Assembly: GCF_004345645.1 (NCBI RefSeq)
Contig: NZ_SLWS01000005.1
Span: 124,001-188,000 of the forward strand
DNA length: 64,000 bases
Direction of reading: 5' to 3'
From: Actinocrispum wychmicini
Lineage (GTDB): Bacteria > Actinomycetota > Actinomycetes > Mycobacteriales > Pseudonocardiaceae
Numbering within the stretch: position 1 is the first letter of the stretch; each line of letters opens with the position of its first letter. Of this stretch, positions 1 to 8,354 are shown piece after piece. Both the position numbers and the translations under genes were made by a program. The notes below the pieces were generated by a model that was not told the origin of the DNA, ran no database searches, and saw only the letters and a list, made by a program, of their open reading frames with translations.

Positions 1-133
1 GACCGAGGACCGCGTGCGCGCGGCCGAGGAGGAGGTGCGCACGGTCCGCAAGACGACGCCGCGGTTCGCCCGGCGCACCCTGCGACTGTCCACTTTGGGC
101 AGGCAGTTCTGGGACGCGGCCCGGCCCGGATGA
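1..133 (+). CDS. 3' end of an unidentified protein (partial)
   Basis: An open frame enters the window in frame 2 and stops at TGA 131-133. The visible 43 residues are rich in Arg and Glu and end LGRQFWDAARPG. The stop overlaps the ATG of the DUF445 gene (ATGA), which suggests translational coupling within one operon. Nothing in this fragment identifies the family. Confidence 0.6.
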   Translation, partial: TEDRVRAAEEEVRTVRKTTPRFARRTLRLSTLGRQFWDAARPG

Positions 134-1365
134 GCGAGATCCTCGCGGACTTCGCGCGCAACTGGTACGTCTACGTGTCCATGCCGGTGATCGCCGCGCT
201 GATCGGGTACGGCACCAAGGTGGTCGCGATCCGGATGATGTTCCAGCCGATCGAGTTCACCGGCGTCCGGCCGTTCTTCGGCTGGCAGGGCATCGTCCCG
301 CGGAAGGCCGCGCGGATGGCCGCGATCGCGTGCGACACCATGACCGACCGGCTGATCTCGGCCGGCGAGGTGGTCAGCCGGCTGGACCCGGACCGGGTGG
401 CCAAGGAACTGGAGCAGCCGCTGCTCGAGGCGGTCGGCGAGATCACCCAGGAGATCGCCGCCGAGTACGAGCCGGGACTCTGGGACTCGCTCCCGCAGCA
501 GGTGCGCGACCTGGTCGTGAACCGGGTGCGGGCGGAGGCGCCCAAGGTGGTCAAGGCCATCCTGGCCAGCGTTCAGTCCGATGTGGACTCGGTGTTCGAC
601 CTCAAGGGCATGGTGGTCGAGAACCTGGTGAAGGACAAGGAACTGCTCAACCGGATGTTCCAGCGGGCCGGCCACAGGGAGTTCCAGTTCATCGCCCGGT
701 CCGGGCTGGTGTTCGGGTTCGTGATCGGCCTGGTGCAGATGGGCGCGTGGGCGGTGCTGCGGTCACCGTGGGTGATGCCGATCTTCGGCGGGCTGACCGG
801 ATGGTTCACCGACTGGCTCGCGTTGCGGATGATTTTCCACCCCAGGGAACCAAAACGGTATTTCGGCGTGTTCCGTTGGCAGGGCCTGTTCCTCAAACGA
901 CGCCAGGAGGTCGCGGCCGACTACGGCGACCTGATCGCCAAGGAGATCATCACGCCGCACAACGTGATGGCGGCGGTGCTGCGCGGGCCGTTGGCCGACA
1001 GGTTGTTCGCGGTCGTCGAACGGCAGGTCACCGCCGCGTTGGACCGGCAGACCCGGCTGGCCAGGCCGTTGATGGCGGTCACCGTGGGCAGCCGGCGATA
1101 CCAGGAGATCAAGCACAGCGTCGCGGAGAAGGTGATGCGGCGGATGCCGGACACCCTCGCGTACATCGAGGACTACGCCGAAGAGGCGATGGACATCCGC
1201 AACACACTGGTCCAGAAGATGCGGGAGTTGTCGGCCGAAGAGTTCGAGGAACTGATCCGTCCGGCCTTCCAGCAGGACGAGTGGATTCTGATCACCGTGG
1301 GCGCCGTCCTGGGCTTCGCTGTTGGCGAGCTGCAAGTCGTCCTGGTCGAGAACCTGACCCACTGA
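130..1365 (+). CDS. DUF445 family membrane protein
   Basis: The 411-residue protein matches the layout of DUF445 proteins. Two copies of a signature around an amphipathic segment are visible: TKVVAIRMMFQP near residue 35 and TDWLALRMIFHP near residue 235, each followed by F-G-x-x-x-WQG. Hydrophobic segments lie near residues 12-32, 190-212 and 385-405. The middle is helical and charged. The family sits in the envelope and its biochemical role is unknown. The ATG overlaps the stop of the preceding gene, which supports this start. Family assignment is firm; function is open. Confidence 0.85.
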   Translation: MSEILADFARNWYVYVSMPVIAALIGYGTKVVAIRMMFQPIEFTGVRPFFGWQGIVPRKAARMAAIACDTMTDRLISAGEVVSRLDPDRVAKELEQPLLEAVGEITQEIAAEYEPGLWDSLPQQVRDLVVNRVRAEAPKVVKAILASVQSDVDSVFDLKGMVVENLVKDKELLNRMFQRAGHREFQFIARSGLVFGFVIGLVQMGAWAVLRSPWVMPIFGGLTGWFTDWLALRMIFHPREPKRYFGVFRWQGLFLKRRQEVAADYGDLIAKEIITPHNVMAAVLRGPLADRLFAVVERQVTAALDRQTRLARPLMAVTVGSRRYQEIKHSVAEKVMRRMPDTLAYIEDYAEEAMDIRNTLVQKMRELSAEEFEELIRPAFQQDEWILITVGAVLGFAVGELQVVLVENLTH

Positions 1366-1430
1366 TGGCTGCTCGGCGTTATCGGTGTGTCAGTATTGCT
1401 AACGGCTAGCGGAAACCCACCGATCGTCGG

Positions 1431-2192
1431 GTGGTCGGCTCGAGGAGTATCCGCGATTCGGGTCCCCCAGATTCCGGCGAGGTGGGAAAGATCAATTCAA
1501 GAAAAGCGCACGCCAGCGCGCTGCCGTACCCCGCTGCCAGCCTTCTCGGCCGGCTCTCCGAGCGGACGAGGGAGGAATTCCTGGCGGTCGGTGTTTCGGA
1601 GAGCCGACCGGCCAACGCGACACTCATCAAACAGGGCGAGCAGGATTCGAGCGCGCTGTTGTTGCTGCACGGCTCGGTGAAGGTGCAGGCCACCGACCCG
1701 ACCGGGGAGCGCACCCTGTTGGCCATCCGGGTCGCCGGCGACCTGCTCGGCGAGATGGCCGCACTGGACGTGGGGCCGCGTTCGGCGACCGTCATCTCGT
1801 GCACCGAGATCTTCTACAAGCGGATGAGCCGGGCCGAACTACGCAATTTCCTGGCCCGGCACCCGGACGCGGCGATCGAGGTCGCGAGCATGCTCGGCGA
1901 ACGGCTGCGCTGGGCCGACCGGCGCCGAACCGAACACGGCCGGCCGGCGAGCGTCCGGGTCGCGCGGGTGCTCGTCGACCTGTGTGAGGCATACGGCACC
2001 CGGACCGGCAGCAAGTGGGAACTGGGCGTCCCGCTGACCAGGGAAGAGCTGGCGTCGATCGCGGGTATCAAACTCAGCACGGCCGAGAAGATCATTCGTT
2101 CATTTCAGCAGGAGGGGCTGGTGACCGGCCGTTATCGGGGCATCGTCGTGCTCGACATGCCCCGGTTGAAGGAACAGGCCGAGTTAACGTAA
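1431..2192 (+). CDS. Crp/Fnr family transcriptional regulator
   Basis: The 253-residue protein has an N-terminal cyclic-nucleotide-binding-like beta-roll (about residues 35-150, with GEMAALDVGPRSATV in the phosphate-cassette position) and a C-terminal winged helix (about 165-245, LTREELASIAGIKLSTAEKIIRS). Such proteins usually bind DNA as dimers; the effector may be cAMP or another ligand. The normal cassette Arg-Ser/Thr is recognisable as PRSATV, so nucleotide binding is plausible. The GTG at 1431 has no obvious ribosome-binding site, and GTG at 1482 is an alternative start. The next gene is a nucleotide-cyclase-like protein on the same strand, which suggests a ligand/receptor pair. Confidence 0.88.
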   Translation: MVGSRSIRDSGPPDSGEVGKINSRKAHASALPYPAASLLGRLSERTREEFLAVGVSESRPANATLIKQGEQDSSALLLLHGSVKVQATDPTGERTLLAIRVAGDLLGEMAALDVGPRSATVISCTEIFYKRMSRAELRNFLARHPDAAIEVASMLGERLRWADRRRTEHGRPASVRVARVLVDLCEAYGTRTGSKWELGVPLTREELASIAGIKLSTAEKIIRSFQQEGLVTGRYRGIVVLDMPRLKEQAELT

Positions 2193-2325
2193 CGAGCGTA
2201 CTGACAGGCAGTGGTTCTGCTAATAGTGTTGAACCCGCATCAATACCGCTTTCATACGGAAGAACTATTGCATAGTTACGCAGAGCACCACACTCCCTCG
2301 GATGCGTACACGAAAGGGCTAGTGG

Positions 2326-3060
2326 ATGGGACATACGCACTTCCGGCGCTCGTTGTACGTCGGAGTGGATATCCGTGGGTACGGAGCCGCGCCCGAGCAG
2401 CGCCAGGAGAAATGGCAGGAGACACTGCTGCGGTGTCTCGACCGGGCGGCCGCGTCGATGCGGCTGAACAGGCAGACATGGGCACGCCAGCAACACGGCG
2501 ACGCGGAACTGTGCGTCCTGCCGGCCGAGGAACCAGAGCCGCTTGTGGTGGACGGCTTCACCCGTCGGCTGGAGTCCGAACTCCGGGTCTACAACGAGGA
2601 AGTGATGCCGTGGGCGCGCCTGCGCCTGCGGATGGCCGTACACCACGGCGTGGTGGTGGACGGTCCCAACGGCTATCCCTGCCGTGACGCGGTGGTGGTG
2701 AGCCGGCTGCTGAACTCCAAGCCGCTGCGCGGTGTCCTGGAGCAGTGGCCGCAGGCCAACCTCGCGGTCATGCTGTCCGAACTGGTCTACCACTCGGTGG
2801 TCGAGGCCGGGCACACGTCACTGCGGACTGATCAGTTCCGCAGGCTGGCGGTGCGAGAGAAGGAGTTCAAGGGGTACGGCTGGCTGTGGCTGCCGGGCCG
2901 CTCGGACTCGATCGACATGTTCAGCCGGCCGGTGGTGCCGAGATGGGACTCCGCCGAGGTGCACGCGCGGCCATATGTTGTCCGTGCCGATGAGGTGTCC
3001 GAAGTCGCCATCCGAGGGCGGCACCGGGCAGCTGTGCAGCGCGGGTTCATCGGCGGATGA
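2326..3060 (+). CDS. Class III nucleotide cyclase-like domain protein
   Basis: The 244-residue soluble protein starts with YVGVDIRGYG (Asp15) and has HGDAELCVLP (Asp59) about 44 residues later. That is the spacing of the two metal-binding Asp residues in class III adenylate/guanylate cyclases. MAVHHGVVV and DAVVVSRLLNS follow in the expected order, but the Asn and Arg that stabilise the transition state in classical cyclases are not evident in the second segment. It may therefore be a divergent or pyrimidine-type cyclase, or a non-catalytic nucleotide sensor. ATG 2326 is preceded by GAAAGGG at good distance. It follows a Crp/Fnr gene by 133 nt and is closed off by a strong hairpin. Confidence 0.6.
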   Translation: MGHTHFRRSLYVGVDIRGYGAAPEQRQEKWQETLLRCLDRAAASMRLNRQTWARQQHGDAELCVLPAEEPEPLVVDGFTRRLESELRVYNEEVMPWARLRLRMAVHHGVVVDGPNGYPCRDAVVVSRLLNSKPLRGVLEQWPQANLAVMLSELVYHSVVEAGHTSLRTDQFRRLAVREKEFKGYGWLWLPGRSDSIDMFSRPVVPRWDSAEVHARPYVVRADEVSEVAIRGRHRAAVQRGFIGG

Positions 3061-3064
3061 GGTC

Positions 3065-3095
3065 GGGGTGGCCTGCCCCCAACGCCGGCCACCCC
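3065..3095 (+). terminator. Hairpin terminator after the cyclase-like gene
   Basis: Perfect 9-bp stem, GGGGTGGCC (3065-3073) with GGCCACCCC (3087-3095), starting 5 nt after the stop codon. There is no long T-run, as is usual in high-GC actinobacteria. Its position argues against starting the next gene at the ATG overlapping that stop. Confidence 0.6.
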
Positions 3096-3128
3096 GCCTG
3101 TAACCGTTTTCGCATAGGATCGGTCGCC

Positions 3129-4157
3129 GTGGTGTACCAGGCCGATGAGCGGCGATACGACAGGGCGGAATTCCGACGGAGCGGGCGCAGCGGGCTGAAG
3201 TTGCCGCTGGTCTCGCTCGGACTGTGGCAGAACTTCGGCGGTGCACGGCCGTACGAGAACGCGCAGGCGATCGCCCGGCGGGCGTTCGACCTCGGCGTCA
3301 CGCATTTCGACCTGGCCAACAACTACGGCCCGCCGTACGGGTCGGCCGAGGAGAACTTCGGCCGGATCATCGCGGACGATCTGCGGCCGTACCGGGACGA
3401 GCTGGTCATTTCGACCAAAGCGGGCTATGACATGTGGCCCGGCCCGTACGGCGACCTGGGGTCGCGCAAGTACCTGCTGGCGTCGCTGGACCAGTCGCTT
3501 GGCCGGATGGGCCTGGACTACGTCGACATCTTCTACTCGCACCGGTTCGACCCGGACACTCCGCTCGAGGAGACGATGGGTGCGCTCGTCACCGCGGTGC
3601 AGTCCGGGAAAGCCCTTTATGTCGGCATTTCGTCGTATTCGCCGGCGAAGACCCGGGAGGCGGCCGAGATCCTGCGGTCGGCCGGGGTGCCGTTGCTCAT
3701 CCACCAGCCGTCGTACTCGATGCTCAACCGGTGGATCGAGCCGGAGTTGCTGGACACGCTGGCCGAGGTCGGTGCCGGCTGCATCGCGTTCTCGCCGCTG
3801 GCCCAGGGTCTGCTGACCGACAAGTACCTGGGCGGCGTGCCCGACGGGTCGCGCGCGGCCCAGCACGGATCGCTGCAACCGTCCCATTTGTCCGATGAGA
3901 ACCTGGCGCGGGTGCGCGGACTGAACGAGGTCGCCCAGCGGCGCGGGCAAAGCCTGGCGCAGTTGGCGCTGTCGTGGGTGTTGCGGGACGAGCGGGTCAC
4001 GTCCGCGTTGATCGGTGTCAGCTCGGTCGCGCAGCTGGAGCAGAACCTGGCAGCGCTCGATGGCGCGCCCTTGACCGACGGCGAGCTGGCCGAGATCGAC
4101 AAGTACGCCGTCGAGTCCGGTGTGGACCTGTGGGCACCGTCACGAAAAGCCGGCTGA
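3129..4157 (+). CDS. Aldo/keto reductase (YghZ/MgrA-like)
   Basis: NAD(P)H-dependent (beta/alpha)8 reductase of the subgroup containing E. coli L-glyceraldehyde-3-phosphate reductase. Family signatures are VYQADERRYD at the N-terminus, LGLWQNFGG, the Asp/Tyr pair in HFDLANNYGPPYGSAE, the Lys in ISTKAGYDMWPGPYG and the His in FYSHRFDPDTP. The length of 342 residues is normal. An ATG at 3057 is in frame but would place a terminator hairpin inside the gene, and the family normally begins at VYQAD, so GTG 3129 (or 3132) is preferred. TAGGAT at 3115-3120 lies 8 nt upstream, so the mRNA may be nearly leaderless. The natural substrate cannot be read from sequence. Confidence 0.88.
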   Translation: MVYQADERRYDRAEFRRSGRSGLKLPLVSLGLWQNFGGARPYENAQAIARRAFDLGVTHFDLANNYGPPYGSAEENFGRIIADDLRPYRDELVISTKAGYDMWPGPYGDLGSRKYLLASLDQSLGRMGLDYVDIFYSHRFDPDTPLEETMGALVTAVQSGKALYVGISSYSPAKTREAAEILRSAGVPLLIHQPSYSMLNRWIEPELLDTLAEVGAGCIAFSPLAQGLLTDKYLGGVPDGSRAAQHGSLQPSHLSDENLARVRGLNEVAQRRGQSLAQLALSWVLRDERVTSALIGVSSVAQLEQNLAALDGAPLTDGELAEIDKYAVESGVDLWAPSRKAG

Positions 4158-4174
4158 CCCGGGTGTAGTGGATC

Positions 4175-4204
4175 ACACGCGTTCTGTTACCTTGGACACG
4201 CGTT
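4175..4204. promoter_or_regulatory. Direct repeat ACACGCGTT x2 upstream of SARP gene
   Basis: ACACGCGTT occurs at 4175-4183 and again at 4196-4204, a 21-bp period (two helical turns) flanking the promoter-like TTACCT. Direct repeats spaced by whole turns are typical of SARP sites. This is a candidate only, because the SARP start codon is 235 bp downstream. Confidence 0.3.
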
Positions 4205-4295
4205 GATTCTCGCTCAGCCAGTTTTGCGGTCACGGGGTCGTGGGTCCTCACTCGGGGTGGGGCCGACGGAGTCGCGACCGGGGCCGGGAGAGTGT

Positions 4296-4334
4296 GGCCC
4301 CTGCCAACCGGATCGGGACCGGGCGGCAGGGGCC
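4296..4334. terminator. Hairpin between aldo/keto reductase and SARP genes
   Basis: GGCCCCTGCC (4296-4305) pairs perfectly with GGCAGGGGCC (4325-4334), followed by CATTTCTGG. It is a candidate terminator of the aldo/keto reductase transcript, or a leader structure of the SARP mRNA. The rest of 4158-4439 shows no credible gene. Confidence 0.4.
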
Positions 4335-4439
4335 CATTTCTGGTTACGCCATGTGGTCAATTGTGCGGTAATCCTTTACCCCCTTCCCGTCGTCGCCTTA
4401 CGGTGGTCACCGGCAGTAGGGGACGGGGGAGGACAAGCA

Positions 4440-7202
4440 GTGAGCACGGGGGATGGCCATGCCGTCGTCCGGTTCGGGGTACTCGGACCGGTGCAGGCGG
4501 TGGTCGACGGCGAGCCGGTGCCGCTCGGCGGACCGGGCGTGCGTGGCGTGCTGGCGATGCTTCTGTTACGCCCCAACGAAGTCGTGCCGGTCGAGGACAT
4601 CCTTGACGGGTTGTGGGGGGACGATCCGCCGCTGACCGCGCGCACGATCGTGCAGAACTACGTCTCGCGACTGCGACGGCAACTGCGCCTGGTCGATCCC
4701 ACTGGCTCGGTGTGGATCGACACCCGCCTGCCCGGATACCAGCTCATCGTCGACGAGGAGCTGATCGACGTCACCCAGGCGACGATCCTGCTCGCCAGGT
4801 CCCGCCACGAACATCCGGTCCGCCGAGCGGAGATGCTGCGGGCGTCGCTGGACCTGTGGCGCGGGCCGGTGCTGGCCGACGTGTCGCCCCGGATCAGCGC
4901 GCCACAGCTGGAGGCGTTGCGGCTCGCCGTGTTGGAGGCGCGGATCGAGGCGGACCTCGAACTCGGCCGGCACGCCGAACTGGTGGGCGAGCTCTCCACG
5001 TTCGCCGAGGCGTACCCGTTCCGGGAGCGGATGATCGCGCATCTGGTGCTCGCGCTGTACCGGACCGGGCGACGCGCGGACGCTCTTGAGGCGTACCAAC
5101 GGTTTGCCCGGCGCGCGGCCGACGACCTCGGCATCGACCCCGGTCCTGGCCTGCGTGACTTGCACGAACGGGTGCTGAACGACGACGCCACGCTGTTGAT
5201 CCCCACGCCGGTGCGTGTCGTGCCGCCGAAGGTGGGGGTGCTCGTGCCGGCCCAGCTGCCGCCCGCGCCGGTCGGGTTCGTCGGCCGTGAGTCGGAACTG
5301 GGGTGGCTGGACAGCCTGCTGGCCGAGGACTTCGGCGAGGCCACGCCGATCGGTGTGGTCTCGGGGCTGGCCGGGATCGGCAAGACCGCGCTGGCCGCGC
5401 TGTGGGGACGTACCGTGGCGGCGCAGTTCCCGGACGGCCAGTTGTTCGCCGGGCTGCGGGGGTTCCACCCGCGGCACGCCCCGGCGGACCCGGGCGAGGT
5501 GCTGACCCAGTTCCTGTTGACCTTGGGCGTCCCAGCGGGTGAGGTTCCGGTCGACCGGGACGACCGGGCCGCGCTCTACCGGTCGTTGCTGGCGCGTCGC
5601 CGGGTGCTCGTGATGCTGGACGACGCCTTGGACTCCGAGCAGGTCCGGCTGCTGTTGCCGGGCGGGTCGCGGGCGTTCGTGTTGATCACCAGCCGGTTCC
5701 GGCTGGAGGGCATGGTCGCGCGCAACGGCGCCCGGCTGCTTGAGCTGTCGACGTTGCCGCTGGCCGAGTCGGCGCGGATCGTCGAGTCGGTCGCCGGCGC
5801 CGGCCGGATCGACCAGGAGCGGCTGGACCGGCTGGCCACCCTGTGCGGGTGCCTGCCGCTGGCGTTGCGCATCGTCGGCGCGCGGCTGGCCGCCCGCCAG
5901 GACTGGATCGTGGACGAGTTGGTCGCCGACCTCACCGACGAGAACACCCGGTTGGCGGCTTTGGACGTCGAGCGGTCCGACACGAGCGTGCGCGCGGCGC
6001 TGGACGTCACGTACCGGCGGCTCGGTGAGTCGGTGGCGACCACGGTCCGGCTGCTCGGGCTCGTTCCCGGGCCGTCGGTCGGACCGGCGGCGTTGGCCGC
6101 TTTACGTTCGCCGCCCGGCGATGTCGCCGAGGCGCGGCGCGCCCTGCGGACGTTGGCGAACAGTTTCATGGTCACCGAGACCAGGCGCGACGTCTTCGTC
6201 ATGCACGAGCTGGTTCGTCTGTACGCCAAGGAGTCCGCGCCGCGGGGCGACGAGCGGGACGCCGCGCTCGGCCGGCTGGTCGCCTACTACCTGAGCGCGG
6301 CCGACCGGGCCAGGCGACAGCTGCGTCCGGTCGTGGACGGTTTCGAGTTCGATTCGGTCGACCATCCGGAGATCACCGACGCGGAGTCCGCGTTGGCCTG
6401 GTTCGAACGGGAATGGCTCACTATCGTGACATTGGTCGACACGGCCCCCGCCGCCGACGCGTGGCGGCTGGCCAGGATGGCGCACGACTTCCGGGCCGTC
6501 CGATCCACGTTCGACGACTGGCTCCCGATTCTCCAAAAAGGACTGTCCGCTGCCGTCTCGGCTGGTGAGAAGTTCGGTGAGGCGTGGATGCTGCAGAGCA
6601 AGTGCGCGGCGTACACGAGGTTCGACCGGGCGGGCGAAACCCTGGACGACGCCAGGCGAGTCGTTGCGCTGGCAACCGAACTGGCCGACACCCGGTTGCT
6701 CGCGGTCGGCCACGACGCGGTCGCCTCCGCCTACTTCGGACAGTCGAAATACGACGAAGCCCTTGCCGGCTATGCGAAAGCGCTTGAACTCGACCCCGAA
6801 CCGGCGATCGAGGCGCACGCGCGCAACAACATGGCACAGGTGCTGCGGGTACTCGGCCGGGCACAGGACGCGGTCGAGTCCCAACGTCGAGCTGTCCAAC
6901 TGTATCGAGAGGTGGGCGAAGTCGGATTCGCCGCGTTCGCGGTCGGCAACCTGGCCGAGTTGTTCACCGAAATGAACAAGGTCGACTTCGCGGAACGCCA
7001 TGCGCGGGAAGCGATCGATCTTTCTGTCGCCTCCGGACTCGTGCTGGCCGAAGCGTTCGGGCGCGAGGTGCTCGGCCAGGTGCTTCGCTTGCGTGGCTCG
7101 CATTCCGCCGCGCGCCGGCAGTGGGAACGGGCGCTGGCACTGTACACGCAGGTCAGATCGGTTCGGGCGGAACAAGTACGGGTTCTGATCGACGAGGAAT
7201 AG
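4440..7202 (+). CDS. AfsR/SARP family regulator with NB-ARC and TPR domains
   Basis: Transcriptional activator of the AfsR type, about 920 residues. Order of domains: OmpR-like DNA-binding domain (residues 9-100, with FGVLGP and LLLRPNEVVPVEDILDGLWG), bacterial transcriptional activation domain (105-250, ending FARRAADDLGIDPGPGLRDLHE), NB-ARC ATPase (about 280-570, P-loop SGLAGIGKTALA, Walker B VLVMLDDA), and C-terminal TPR-like helices (about 640-920). GTG 4440 follows GGGGGAGGA, whereas the longer upstream frame has no plausible start and codes for non-family sequence. Such proteins often activate secondary-metabolite clusters. No biosynthetic cluster is adjacent here, so the target is unknown. 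Confidence 0.9.
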   Translation: MSTGDGHAVVRFGVLGPVQAVVDGEPVPLGGPGVRGVLAMLLLRPNEVVPVEDILDGLWGDDPPLTARTIVQNYVSRLRRQLRLVDPTGSVWIDTRLPGYQLIVDEELIDVTQATILLARSRHEHPVRRAEMLRASLDLWRGPVLADVSPRISAPQLEALRLAVLEARIEADLELGRHAELVGELSTFAEAYPFRERMIAHLVLALYRTGRRADALEAYQRFARRAADDLGIDPGPGLRDLHERVLNDDATLLIPTPVRVVPPKVGVLVPAQLPPAPVGFVGRESELGWLDSLLAEDFGEATPIGVVSGLAGIGKTALAALWGRTVAAQFPDGQLFAGLRGFHPRHAPADPGEVLTQFLLTLGVPAGEVPVDRDDRAALYRSLLARRRVLVMLDDALDSEQVRLLLPGGSRAFVLITSRFRLEGMVARNGARLLELSTLPLAESARIVESVAGAGRIDQERLDRLATLCGCLPLALRIVGARLAARQDWIVDELVADLTDENTRLAALDVERSDTSVRAALDVTYRRLGESVATTVRLLGLVPGPSVGPAALAALRSPPGDVAEARRALRTLANSFMVTETRRDVFVMHELVRLYAKESAPRGDERDAALGRLVAYYLSAADRARRQLRPVVDGFEFDSVDHPEITDAESALAWFEREWLTIVTLVDTAPAADAWRLARMAHDFRAVRSTFDDWLPILQKGLSAAVSAGEKFGEAWMLQSKCAAYTRFDRAGETLDDARRVVALATELADTRLLAVGHDAVASAYFGQSKYDEALAGYAKALELDPEPAIEAHARNNMAQVLRVLGRAQDAVESQRRAVQLYREVGEVGFAAFAVGNLAELFTEMNKVDFAERHAREAIDLSVASGLVLAEAFGREVLGQVLRLRGSHSAARRQWERALALYTQVRSVRAEQVRVLIDEE

Positions 7203-7316
7203 CTCCGGCGTTTAGCGCATGGTTAGTGGCCTGACCAGATCAACTGGCAGGCTGTCCGCCGACGCGTCGACGACGCGCCCTGGAGGTGGCGGCCAGGGGC
7301 GAGTCGCCACCTGTAC

Positions 7317-7353
7317 GGCCGGCCGGCACGCCGAGGGGGAGTGCCGGCCGGCC
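7317..7353. terminator. Bidirectional terminator between SARP and SGNH genes
   Basis: A perfect 13-bp stem, GGCCGGCCGGCAC (7317-7329) and GTGCCGGCCGGCC (7341-7353), with an 11-nt loop. It lies between two convergent genes, immediately past the SGNH hydrolase stop and 115 bp past the SARP stop. Confidence 0.75.
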
Positions 7354-7360
7354 ACGGTCG

Positions 7361-8137
7361 TCACTCCTTCACCCCGTCCCGCAACGGCAGCAGCTCGGGA
7401 CGTTTCGCGGACACACCGTCCCCCATGGACTCGCCACGCAGGTGCCTGCGGATCCACGGCACGAGATGGGTACGCGTCCAGTCCAGGTCCGCCTTGCGCG
7501 ACTGGAACCAGGAGGTCACTTTCGGTTGCTCCGGCCACGGTTCCCGCCAGTCATCCTCGGTCGGCACGCCCAGGACCTCCGCGGTGCGCAGGGCGATCCG
7601 CCGATGCCCCTCCGCGGAGAAGTGCAACCGGTCGTCACTCCACGCCCGCGGGTCACCGAGCACGTGCATCGCCCACAGGTCCACGATCCTGGCGCCGTGC
7701 CGATCCGCGACCGCGTGCAGGTGCTCGTTGTAGATGGCCACCTTCGCGCGCACCCGCCGGACCATCGGCATGGCCTTGGGGTCGGGCCCGGCGAACAGCA
7801 GCACCTCACTGCCCGCCCGCTGAAGCTCCACAATGGCCTCGTCCATCTTGGCGGCCAACTCGTCCACGTCACTGCCGGGCACGATCAGGTCGTTGCCGCC
7901 GGCACAGATAGTCACCAGGTCCGGCGCCGCGGCGATCGCCGCGGGCACCTGCTCGGCGATGATCTCGTCCATCATCTTGCCGCGAACCGCCAGGTTGGCA
8001 TACCGAAACCGCGGCTCACCCACAGCCATCAACTCGGCCAACCGATCAGCCCACCCCCGGAACCCACCGTCCAGCCCCGGATCGCTCAACCCCTCGGTGA
8101 AGCTGTCCCCCACAGCCACCCAGCTGCCCCAGCCCAC
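7361..8137 (-). CDS. SGNH/GDSL family hydrolase
   Basis: A 258-residue esterase/lipase-fold protein. Block I VAVGDSFTEG carries the nucleophile Ser near residue 12, block II Gly is in NLAVRGKMM, block III is AGGNDL, and block V is DDRLHFSAEGH with the catalytic Asp and His near residue 170. There is no signal peptide, so it is probably cytoplasmic. The closest general relatives are actinobacterial SGNH proteins of unknown substrate. The start MGWGSWVAVGDS is close to the first beta strand as expected. It is a monocistronic-looking gene divergent from the ESX cassette. Confidence 0.88.
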   Translation of the reverse strand: MGWGSWVAVGDSFTEGLSDPGLDGGFRGWADRLAELMAVGEPRFRYANLAVRGKMMDEIIAEQVPAAIAAAPDLVTICAGGNDLIVPGSDVDELAAKMDEAIVELQRAGSEVLLFAGPDPKAMPMVRRVRAKVAIYNEHLHAVADRHGARIVDLWAMHVLGDPRAWSDDRLHFSAEGHRRIALRTAEVLGVPTEDDWREPWPEQPKVTSWFQSRKADLDWTRTHLVPWIRRHLRGESMGDGVSAKRPELLPLRDGVKE

Positions 8138-8214
8138 GTCATCCCTCCACTCCTCGCACCCCCAACTGACAGTCCAGGATGCCCGCCGGATCGCTACCTA
8201 CGCCACCGTCGGTT

Positions 8215-8254
8215 GTAACGCAGTGACCACCGTTACACACTGTTATGGTCACTG
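8215..8254. promoter_or_regulatory. Nested inverted repeats, candidate operator
   Basis: Two overlapping palindromes lie in the 217-bp divergent gap: GTAACG (8215-8220) N10 CGTTAC (8231-8236), and CAGTGACCA (8221-8229) N16 TGGTCACTG (8246-8254). Both are perfect. The position between the SGNH gene and the ESX cassette suggests binding of one or two dimeric regulators controlling either or both genes. Confidence 0.45.
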
Positions 8255-8354
8255 TCCCATCACGACTGCCTGTGCTTGCGGGAACCAATCACGGCCAGGA
8301 CCCATCCCAGTTACGATGCGGAGTTGGAGAGCGATCGCCTAAACGGGGGACCTG

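Noticed and set aside
3057..3128. Start of the aldo/keto reductase at the ATG overlapping the cyclase-like stop
   Set aside because: The extension contains a 9-bp terminator stem and has no similarity to the family N-terminus, which begins at VYQAD.
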